Source of the DNA: Hymenobacter psychrophilus
Lineage (GTDB): Bacteria > Bacteroidota > Bacteroidia > Cytophagales > Hymenobacteraceae
Reading direction: 5' to 3'
Assembly (NCBI RefSeq): GCF_900107135.1
Contig: NZ_FNOV01000004.1
Coordinates: 1 to 64,000, forward strand
Length of the DNA stretch: 64,000 nt
Below are positions 33,011 through 39,199 of this stretch, piece after piece. The notes under the pieces were generated by a model. That model was not told where the DNA came from. It did not search any database and worked only from the letters and a program-made list of their open reading frames with translations. Every line of letters begins with the position of its first letter. Positions within the stretch are counted from its first letter, which is position 1. Position numbers and translations under genes: made by a program.

Positions 33011-34015
33011 ATGCTGAGTGCCATCCTTTGGAATCCTGACCCCATTATTGCCCACATTGGGCCGCTGACGCTGCGCTGGTACGGGCTGCTGTTTATGTCG
33101 GCCTTCGTGGTGGGAACCTTCATTATGAACCACATCTACAAGTCGGAGAAGGTGTCGCCGCGCTGGGTGGATGTGCTTACGATTTACGTGCTGATTGGCA
33201 CCGTTATCGGCGCCCGGCTGGGCCACGTATTTTTCTACGACTGGCCACAGTACAAAAATAATCTGCTGAGCATATTTAAGATATGGGAAGGTGGCCTGGC
33301 CTCGCACGGCGCTACTATTCCCATCATCTTCGCCGTGTGGCTGTTCAGCCGCAACAACAAGTTCGACGTGCTCTGGACCCTCGACCGGATTGTGCTGGTG
33401 GTGGCCGTGGGCGGGGCACTCATCCGCATCGGCAACCTGATGAATTCCGAAATCGGGGGGTACCCCACCGACGCGCCCTGGGCCTTTGTGTTCCCCCGCG
33501 ACACCGGGCACCTTCAGAAATCCGCCCCCGACCAGCCCCTGCCAGCCGGCACTTACGTAGTGAAGTACCAGCGCCCGCCCGGTGCCACCGAACTCACAGT
33601 AACGGCCCAACCAGCCGGCCCCGCCGTGGTGGCTGGTTCGCTGGTGGCCGTGCCGCGCCACCCCACCCAGATTTACGAGTCGCTGTTCTGCGTGTTCCTG
33701 TTCGTGCTGCTGTATGGCATGTGGAACCGCACCAGGGAGCGCACGCCCCGCGGGCAGCTTTTCGGCCTGTTTGTGGTGCTGCTGTTCTCGTTCCGCTTTT
33801 TCATCGAGTTTTTCAAGGAAGATCAGGTGGCCTTCGAGCAGGGCATGCAGTTCAATATGGGCCAGCTGCTGAGCATTCCGTTGGTGTTTATGGGCCTGTA
33901 CGTGCTCTGGCGCGCCGGCAAGAACCCCGAAAACCCCTACGGCTACGCCCCCCGCGACCTGGCCGAATACGAAGCGGTTGGCCGCCAGCCTTCAGTTGTT
34001 GTGAATACCAAGTAG
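33011..34015 (+). CDS. lgt: Prolipoprotein diacylglyceryl transferase, copy 1
   Basis: A 334-residue inner-membrane enzyme that transfers diacylglycerol from phosphatidylglycerol to the lipobox Cys of prolipoproteins, the first step of lipoprotein maturation. Conserved parts: LRWYGLLFMSAF, ARLGHVFFYDW, WEGGLASHGA, ALIRIGNLMNSEI and VPRHPTQIYESLFCVFLF, spread over about seven TM helices. A near-identical paralogue follows at 34242. The region around residues 160-210 differs most between copies, and the C-terminus ends EAVGRQPSVVVNTK instead of EAEEAAAKK. No -7 box of the exact consensus is visible directly upstream, unlike copy 2. Confidence 0.93.
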   Translation: MLSAILWNPDPIIAHIGPLTLRWYGLLFMSAFVVGTFIMNHIYKSEKVSPRWVDVLTIYVLIGTVIGARLGHVFFYDWPQYKNNLLSIFKIWEGGLASHGATIPIIFAVWLFSRNNKFDVLWTLDRIVLVVAVGGALIRIGNLMNSEIGGYPTDAPWAFVFPRDTGHLQKSAPDQPLPAGTYVVKYQRPPGATELTVTAQPAGPAVVAGSLVAVPRHPTQIYESLFCVFLFVLLYGMWNRTRERTPRGQLFGLFVVLLFSFRFFIEFFKEDQVAFEQGMQFNMGQLLSIPLVFMGLYVLWRAGKNPENPYGYAPRDLAEYEAVGRQPSVVVNTK

Positions 34016-34084
34016 AATGGTTTCATACGCAATCGGGTACAGGCGCCTTTGGGGTAACAGGGCGAACCAACACTAAAGCCAATG

Positions 34085-34158
34085 GAGCCCGGGCCGCCCT
34101 GCAATATGGAGTTGATGGGCCGCTCGGCATCGAGGCTGAACTTCTCAGCGACGATACT
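34085..34158 (-). pseudogene. Relic of fba (class II fructose-bisphosphate aldolase)
   Basis: These 74 bp align without gaps to 35667-35740 inside the intact fba gene, same orientation, at about 80 percent identity by eye. On the minus strand they still read EKFSLDAERPINSILQGGPG, against EKFKLDAKLPINFVFHGGSG in the functional aldolase. The catalytic His is lost. Immediately after it begins the second copy of the lgt upstream segment (34162), so the junction of the duplication is preserved here. The remaining fba sequence of this copy has been deleted or is beyond recognition. Confidence 0.82.
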
Positions 34159-34161
34159 TGG

Positions 34162-34197
34162 GCAGGAAAGTAGGTTGGCGAAACCCATAGCCCATTG
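34162..34197. repeat. Duplicated lgt upstream segment, copy 2
   Basis: Matches 32930-32965 (36 bp, four mismatches). It directly follows the fba relic and so marks the join of the two duplicated units. Confidence 0.85.
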
Positions 34198-34203
34198 TCT
34201 AAC

Positions 34204-34211
34204 TACCTTTG
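34204..34211 (+). promoter_or_regulatory. -7 box TACCTTTG upstream of lgt copy 2
   Basis: An exact TAnnTTTG match 30 bp before the ATG. The nearest upstream TTG (34175-34177) has a 26-bp spacer, longer than usual. The corresponding place upstream of copy 1 does not carry this box. Confidence 0.45.
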
Positions 34212-34241
34212 ACTTCTTCTCATCCTTTTGTAGCCCTATTC

Positions 34242-35228
34242 ATGCTGAGTGCCATCCTCTGGAATCCCGACCCTATTATTGCCCACATCGGGCCGCTGAC
34301 GCTACGCTGGTACGGGCTGCTGTTTATGTCGGGCTTCGTAGTGGGCACGTTCATTCTGAGCCACATCTACCGCTCCGAGAAAGTGTCGCCGCGCTGGGTG
34401 GATGTCATCACCATTTACGTGCTGATTGGTACGGTGCTCGGTGCCCGGTTGGGCCATGTGTTCTTCTACGACTGGCCTCAGTACAAAGACAACCTTTTGA
34501 GTATCTTTAAGATATGGGAAGGCGGATTGGCCTCGCACGGGGCGACCATCGGTATCATCTTCGCCGTGTGGCTGTTCAGCCGCAACAACAAGTTTGATGT
34601 GCTCTGGACCCTCGACCGCATTGTGCTGGTGGTGGCCGTGGGCGGCGCACTCATCCGCATCGGCAACCTGATGAACTCCGAAATCGTGGGCCACCCCACC
34701 GACGCGCCCTGGGCTTTCGTATTCCCTCGCGACACCGAGCACCTCCAGCGGTTCGCCCCCGACCAGCCCGTCCCCGCCGGTTCTTACGTGGTGGAGCGCT
34801 TTCGCCAGCCCAACGACGACGTGAAGGTAACGGCCCAACTAGCCGGCCCCACCGTGACTGCCGATTCGCTGGTGGCCGTGCCGCGCCACCCCACCCAGAT
34901 TTACGAGTCGCTGTTCTGCGTGTTTCTGTTCGTGTTGCTCTACGGCATGTGGAACCGCACCAGGGAGCGCACGCCCCGCGGGCAGCTGTTCGGTCTGTTC
35001 GTGGTGCTGCTGTTCTCATTCCGCTTTTTCATCGAGTTTTTCAAGGAAGATCAGGTGGCCTTCGAGCAGGGCATGCAGTTCAACATGGGCCAGCTGCTGA
35101 GCATTCCGCTGGTGTTTATGGGCCTGTACGTGCTCTGGCGCGCCGGCAAAAACCCCGAAAACCCCTACGGCTACGCCCCCCGCGACCTGGCCGAATACGA
35201 AGCCGAGGAAGCAGCTGCTAAGAAGTAA
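34242..35228 (+). CDS. lgt: Prolipoprotein diacylglyceryl transferase, copy 2
   Basis: A 328-residue protein, about 90 percent identical to copy 1 by eye, with the same catalytic landmarks (WEGGLASHGA, ALIRIGNLMNSE, VPRHPTQIYES). From VAVPRHPTQ to EYEA the two proteins are identical, with only about a dozen synonymous DNA changes in 320 bp, whereas residues ~160-210 differ strongly. ATG 34242 matches the start of copy 1. It is convergent with fba across a strong terminator. This copy keeps what is presumably the ancestral neighbour (intact fba), so either copy may be the one retained for function. Confidence 0.94.
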   Translation: MLSAILWNPDPIIAHIGPLTLRWYGLLFMSGFVVGTFILSHIYRSEKVSPRWVDVITIYVLIGTVLGARLGHVFFYDWPQYKDNLLSIFKIWEGGLASHGATIGIIFAVWLFSRNNKFDVLWTLDRIVLVVAVGGALIRIGNLMNSEIVGHPTDAPWAFVFPRDTEHLQRFAPDQPVPAGSYVVERFRQPNDDVKVTAQLAGPTVTADSLVAVPRHPTQIYESLFCVFLFVLLYGMWNRTRERTPRGQLFGLFVVLLFSFRFFIEFFKEDQVAFEQGMQFNMGQLLSIPLVFMGLYVLWRAGKNPENPYGYAPRDLAEYEAEEAAAKK

Positions 35229-35262
35229 GCTGTTAGCTGAGAGCGTATAGCTGTTAGCTTTC
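35228..35262. repeat. AGCTGTT-type heptad arm after lgt copy 2
   Basis: Units AGCTGTT, AGCTGAG, AGCGTAT, AGCTGTT, AGCTTTC. The first base is the last A of the lgt TAA stop. Faces the array at 35337-35398. Confidence 0.85.
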
Positions 35263-35290
35263 GTTCTGAAGCCTCAATTACTTCGCACGA

Positions 35291-35328
35291 AAAAGGGCCC
35301 CGCACTCAATTGAGTACGGGGCCCTTTT
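35291..35328. terminator. Bidirectional terminator between lgt and fba
   Basis: AAAAGGGCCCCG and CGGGGCCCTTTT form the outer stem; with an internal ACTCA/TGAGT stem and one mismatch the hairpin has about 17 pairs. A-rich and T-rich flanks serve both directions. It lies in the loop between the heptad arms. Confidence 0.9.
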
Positions 35329-35336
35329 CGTTTTTC

Positions 35337-35398
35337 AGCTAACAGCTAACAGCTAACAGCTAACAGCTAACAGCTAACAGCTAACAGCTAACAGCTTA
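35337..35398. repeat. Eight near-perfect AGCTAAC heptads ending in the fba stop codon
   Basis: Eight uninterrupted copies of AGCTAAC (35337-35392) followed by AGCTTA. Bases 35396-35398, read on the minus strand, are the TAA stop of fba, so the array has reached the end of the gene. The most regular heptad array of the window. Confidence 0.95.
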
Positions 35399-36481
35399 GC
35401 GGCGGTTGGCGGCGTTGAGGTCTTCGAAGGCCGATTTGAGGCGGGTGACGAAGCTTTCCTCGCCCTTGCGCAGCCATACGCGCGGGTCGTAGTACTTCTT
35501 GTTGGGCGAATCTTCACCGTTGGGGTTGCCGATCTGGCCCTGCAGGAAGGCTTCGTTTTTTTGGTAGTACTGGCGGATGCCGTCCCAGAACGCCCACTGC
35601 ATGTCGGTGTCAATGTTCATTTTGATGGCGCCGTAGCTGATGGCCTCGCGGATTTCCTCCTGCGATGAGCCCGAGCCGCCGTGGAACACGAAGTTGATGG
35701 GCAGCTTGGCATCGAGCTTGAACTTCTCGCGCACGAACTCCTGCGAGTTGTGCAGGATTTTCGGCTCCAGCTTCACGTTGCCGGGCTTGTACACGCCGTG
35801 TACGTTGCCGAAAGCAGCGGCAATAGTAAAGCGGGTGCTGATTTTGCTAAGCTCCTCGTAGGCGTAGGCCACCTCCGAAGGCTGGGTATAGAGCTTGCTC
35901 GAATCAACGTCGGAGTTGTCCACGCCGTCCTCTTCGCCGCCGGTTACGCCCAGCTCAATTTCGAGCGTCATGCCGATTTTGGCCATGCGCTCCAGGTACT
36001 TCTTGCAGGTTTCCACATTCTCCTCGATGGGCTCCTCCGACAGGTCGAGCATGTGGGAGGAATACAGCGGCTGGCCGTGCTGGGCGTAGTGCTTTTCGCC
36101 GGCTTCGAGCAGGCCGTCAATCCAGGGAAGCAGCTTTTTGGCGGCGTGGTCGGTGTGCAGCACTACGGGCACGCCGTAGGCTTCGGCCAGCAGATGAATG
36201 TGCAGCGCCCCCGAAATAGCGCCGGCAATGCTGGCCTGCTGCTTATCGTTGGGGAGGCCCTTGCCGGCATAGAACTGCGCACCGCCGTTCGAGAACTGGA
36301 TGATGACGGGCGAATTCAGGTCGCGGGCGGTTTCGAGCACGGCGTTTACCGTGTCGGTACCGGTTACGTTCACGGCGGGCAGGGCGTAGCCGTTGGCCTT
36401 GGCGTGTTCGAAAAGCTGCTGTACTTCGTCGCCGTACAGCACGCCGGCCCGCAGGCCGGAAGGGGTGGAGTTGTCAGCCAT
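35396..36481 (-). CDS. fba: Class II fructose-bisphosphate aldolase
   Basis: A 361-residue zinc-dependent aldolase of glycolysis and gluconeogenesis. Zinc and substrate motifs: SNGGAQFYAGKG, VVLHTDHAAKKLLPW (catalytic Asp and zinc His), EIELGVTGGEEDGVDN, NVHGVYKPGN (zinc His) and FVFHGGSGSSQ (zinc His). The sequence is of the E. coli-like class IIA type. A strong minus-strand promoter (36544-36574) lies upstream. Its last codons abut the AGCTAAC array. A fragment of a second copy survives at 34085-34158. Confidence 0.96.
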   Translation of the reverse strand: MADNSTPSGLRAGVLYGDEVQQLFEHAKANGYALPAVNVTGTDTVNAVLETARDLNSPVIIQFSNGGAQFYAGKGLPNDKQQASIAGAISGALHIHLLAEAYGVPVVLHTDHAAKKLLPWIDGLLEAGEKHYAQHGQPLYSSHMLDLSEEPIEENVETCKKYLERMAKIGMTLEIELGVTGGEEDGVDNSDVDSSKLYTQPSEVAYAYEELSKISTRFTIAAAFGNVHGVYKPGNVKLEPKILHNSQEFVREKFKLDAKLPINFVFHGGSGSSQEEIREAISYGAIKMNIDTDMQWAFWDGIRQYYQKNEAFLQGQIGNPNGEDSPNKKYYDPRVWLRKGEESFVTRLKSAFEDLNAANRR

Positions 36482-36543
36482 CTGCTAGGGAATGAGGTAG
36501 TGACGCGGTTGGGTAAAGCGCGTCGGATGGGGAATAGCTAGGT

Positions 36544-36574
36544 CAAATTTACTCAAAGAAAGCGCCCTGACCAA
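36544..36574 (-). promoter_or_regulatory. fba promoter (TTG-N20-TAAATTTG)
   Basis: On the minus strand TTG (36574-36572), a 20-bp spacer and TAAATTTG (36551-36544) make a full Bacteroidota promoter, leaving a leader of about 55 nt before the fba ATG. Confidence 0.75.
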
Positions 36575-36618
36575 TAAAGTGGCCCAACGGACCGCAGAAG
36601 ACGGTACGTTGGGGCGAC

Positions 36619-37527
36619 CTACTCGAATTGGTAGGTGAACAGGTTGCCCTGCTCGGTGCTGATGTACAGCGTCTGGTCGGTGGTGAACACGGCGCCCTCG
36701 GTCTGGCCCACGCCCTTCAGTGAAATCCGGCGCGGCGCGGCCTTCAGGATGGCGGCCAGGTCGTCGCCCTCGAACACGAACAGTTCTTCGCGGGCCAGCA
36801 GCACCAGCCGGCGGCCGTTGGGGCTCAGGGCGGCATCGGTTACCTGGCCGTTAATGGCCAGCTTGGTTTGCAGCCTGGCCGTGTAGTTGCCGGCTTGGTC
36901 GGGCACGGTGTACACCTTGCTGGTTTTGCCCTCGCCCCGGTCCTTGGTAAACAGGTACACCTGGCCCGCATGCCAGAGGCTGGCTTCCACGTCGAAGTTG
37001 CGGTCCTTTTTCTTGGGCGGAAACTCGTTTTGGTCGGGATATTTCAGCTGGATTTCCTGGACGATTTGCGGGTTGAGCGGGTTGAGGCGGTGGATGACCA
37101 GGTCCTTGCGGTTGTTGTTGTTGTTGCCCACGTCGCCGATGTACACGTTGCCCACGTTGTCGCGCGTTACGCTTTCCCAGTCGCGGCTTTTCACCGGAAC
37201 CTCAATGCGAGCCAGCACTTCGCCCTTGGCATCGACCTTGTAGAGAATGGGCTGGTTGCCGTCGTCGCCGTGGGTGTAAAACGTGCCGGGCTCACCCGTC
37301 AGGGCCAGGCCGGAACTTTCGGGTACCTCCTTCATCTTGCCCACTTTCGTCAGGTTATCAATGTCGTCGCCTTTGCCCTTTTTCCCCTTCTTGCCCTGCT
37401 CTTTGGCGGAGGTAACCGGGTCGGCGGCAGTGGCAATTGCCAGGCCTTCGGGCTGATTGGTTTTGGCTTCGGAACAGCTGCCGAGCAGGGTGGCTGCCAG
37501 GGCAGGAACAACAAGGAATGCACGCAT
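36619..37527 (-). CDS. Putative lipoprotein with beta-propeller-like repeats
   Basis: A 302-residue protein with a lipoprotein signal (ALAATLLGSC, Cys18), a Lys/Gly-rich linker (KEQGKKGKKGKGDD) and a body of short beta repeats: SSGLALTGEPGTFYTHGDDGNQPILYKVD, DWESVTRDNVGNVYIGDVGNN, GQVYLFTKDRGEGKTSKVYTV, TDAALSPNGRRLVLLAR. The pattern suggests a propeller of the type found in SdiA-regulated/NHL-like proteins, but I cannot assign a family. ATG 37527 begins the signal peptide; the longer frame from 37644 is rejected. Divergent from galM. Confidence 0.72.
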   Translation of the reverse strand: MRAFLVVPALAATLLGSCSEAKTNQPEGLAIATAADPVTSAKEQGKKGKKGKGDDIDNLTKVGKMKEVPESSGLALTGEPGTFYTHGDDGNQPILYKVDAKGEVLARIEVPVKSRDWESVTRDNVGNVYIGDVGNNNNNRKDLVIHRLNPLNPQIVQEIQLKYPDQNEFPPKKKDRNFDVEASLWHAGQVYLFTKDRGEGKTSKVYTVPDQAGNYTARLQTKLAINGQVTDAALSPNGRRLVLLAREELFVFEGDDLAAILKAAPRRISLKGVGQTEGAVFTTDQTLYISTEQGNLFTYQFE

Positions 37528-37609
37528 AAGAAAACAGGGAAGTAGCACAACGAACGCGCCGCCTATGGGCGGCGCCGAACCCCGGTATACGGCCCTGCGG
37601 CCGCAAGGG

Positions 37610-37617
37610 TATCTTTG
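37610..37617 (+). promoter_or_regulatory. Putative galM -7 box (TATCTTTG)
   Basis: An exact TAnnTTTG match 38 bp before the galM ATG, without a clear -33 element. Confidence 0.4.
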
Positions 37618-37655
37618 GGTCCGGGCCGGCACTGGTCCGTTCACCTTCTTCCCCG

Positions 37656-38759
37656 ATGGCTACCAATTCCTTCCTCCCCAACTCCGGGAAACCCACCACT
37701 ACTGCCCACCCGGCCACCGGGCCCACAGTGGTACCATTCGGGGAAGCACCCGACGGAACGGCCGTGCACCTGTTTACGCTGCACAACGCCCACGGCATGC
37801 AGGCCAGCATCAGCAGCTACGGCGGCATCATCACGCGGCTGCTGGTACCCGACAAAACCGGCCAGCCGGGCGATGTGGTGCTGGGTTTTGATACGCTGGA
37901 CGAGTACCTGCGCGAATCGCCCTACTTTGGGGCCCTGATTGGGCGCTACGGCAACCGTATTGCCCGGGGCCGCTTCACGCTCGATGGCAAGGACTACCAG
38001 CTGGCCACCAACGACGGCCCTAATCACCTGCACGGCGGCCCGCGCGGTTTCGATAAAGTGGTGTGGCAGGCCGCGCCCGGCACCTCCGCTGCCGGCCAGA
38101 CCCTCACGCTACACTACACCAGCCCAGACGGCGAGCAAGGCTACCCCGGCACCCTGGCCGTGACGGTCGTGTATACGCTCACCGCCGATAACGCACTGCG
38201 CCTCGACTACTCCGTCACCGCCGACCAGGCCACGCCAGTCAACCTCACCAACCATAGCTACTTCAATCTAAGCGCGGGCCAATCGGAAGATGTGCTGGCC
38301 CACGAGCTGACGCTGAATGCCAACAGCTACACCGTGGTCGATGATCAGCTGATTCCGACCGGCGAGCTGCGGCCGGTGGCGGGTACGCCGATGGATTTCC
38401 GGCAGGCCCACGCCATCGGGGGGCGCATTGCCCGGGTGCCCGGCCCGCCGCCCGCCGGCTACGACCACAACTGGGTGCTTGACGGCGACGGAATGCGCCC
38501 AGTGGCCCACGTGTACGAGCCCGTCTCGGGCCGCACATTGGAGGTGCGCACCGACCAGCCGGGCCTGCAGTTCTACTCCGGCAACCAGCTCGACGGCAGT
38601 CTAACGGGCAAAAACGGCCAGGTGTACGGCCCGCACGCCGGCTTCTGCCTCGAAACTCAACACTTCCCCGACTCGCCCAACCACCCCCACTTCCCCAGCA
38701 CCATCCTGCGCCCCGGCCAAACCCTGCGCACCAGCACAATTTTAGCTTTTAGCCATTAG
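37656..38759 (+). CDS. galM: Aldose 1-epimerase (mutarotase)
   Basis: A 367-residue beta-sandwich enzyme interconverting alpha and beta anomers of aldohexoses. Landmarks: SSYGGIITRLLVPD, VVLGFDTLDEYL, PYFGALIGRYGNRIA, the catalytic His region NHLHGGPRGFDK, NLTNHSYFNLS, the Asp of YDHNWVL and the catalytic Glu in FCLETQHFPDSPNHPHFPS. The signal-less N-terminus has an unusual ~20-residue Pro/Thr-rich extension. The last residues (ILAFSH-stop) are encoded by the first heptads of the adjoining repeat (38744 onward), so the native C-terminus may have been altered. Confidence 0.93.
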   Translation: MATNSFLPNSGKPTTTAHPATGPTVVPFGEAPDGTAVHLFTLHNAHGMQASISSYGGIITRLLVPDKTGQPGDVVLGFDTLDEYLRESPYFGALIGRYGNRIARGRFTLDGKDYQLATNDGPNHLHGGPRGFDKVVWQAAPGTSAAGQTLTLHYTSPDGEQGYPGTLAVTVVYTLTADNALRLDYSVTADQATPVNLTNHSYFNLSAGQSEDVLAHELTLNANSYTVVDDQLIPTGELRPVAGTPMDFRQAHAIGGRIARVPGPPPAGYDHNWVLDGDGMRPVAHVYEPVSGRTLEVRTDQPGLQFYSGNQLDGSLTGKNGQVYGPHAGFCLETQHFPDSPNHPHFPSTILRPGQTLRTSTILAFSH

Positions 38760-38825
38760 CTGACAGCTGTTAGCTTTGTCTCGATGAACGCAAGCTAACA
38801 GCTAATAGCTTTCAGCTAACAGCTT
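38744..38825. repeat. Inverted pair of AGCTAAC-type heptad arrays after galM
   Basis: Left arm 38744-38778: AGCTTTT, AGCCATT, AGCTGAC, AGCTGTT, AGCTTTG. Right arm 38793-38825: AGCTAAC, AGCTAAT, AGCTTTC, AGCTAAC, AGCTT. The loop is only 14 bp. The left arm contains the galM stop codon; the right arm ends 7 bp before the yidD stop. Confidence 0.9.
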
Positions 38826-38831
38826 AAAAAA

Positions 38832-39053
38832 TCAAGGCACCGGGTCCTCGCCGAAGCTGCCCCAGGGGTGGCAGCGGCCGATGCGGCGTAGCGCCAGCCG
38901 GCCGCCGCGCCAGGGGCCGTGCTTTTCGATGGCCTCCACGGCATAGGCCGAGCAGGTAGGCACGAACCGGCAGCTGGGCGGCTTGAGCGGCGAAATCAGG
39001 TGGCGGTACACCCACAGCAGGCCCAGCAGCAGCTGGCGAAACAGGTACGTCAT
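38832..39053 (-). CDS. yidD: Membrane protein insertion efficiency factor YidD
   Basis: A 73-residue amphipathic protein with the conserved [31 protein letters not shown] and [16 protein letters not shown] motifs, including the family cysteines. It assists YidC-dependent insertion at the inner membrane. In many bacteria it lies between rnpA and yidC; here it stands alone between galM and a peptidase gene. A minus-strand TATCTTCG (39061-39068), one base off the -7 consensus, sits 7 bp before the ATG. Confidence 0.93.
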   Translation of the reverse strand: MTYLFRQLLLGLLWVYRHLISPLKPPSCRFVPTCSAYAVEAIEKHGPWRGGRLALRRIGRCHPWGSFGEDPVP

Positions 39054-39199
39054 GGTTGGTCGAAGATACGGCCTGTTGGCATTTCCCGCAGAACAGCTCT
39101 GTGGACCTCTGCAGTTCTCCTCCGCGCTCCTCTGTGGGAAATGCTACAAGCACAATTCCGTAACTTCGCCCAAACATATTTCCCACCATCACTCTACTT

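Noticed and set aside
33943..34188. Functional small gene over the fba relic
   Set aside because: The open minus-strand frame joins the fba scrap to unrelated lgt 3' sequence; only the scrap has a match, so it is a fossil, not a gene.
35337..35398. Possible CRISPR-like array
   Set aside because: The units are 7 bp and directly adjacent, without spacers; there are no cas genes.
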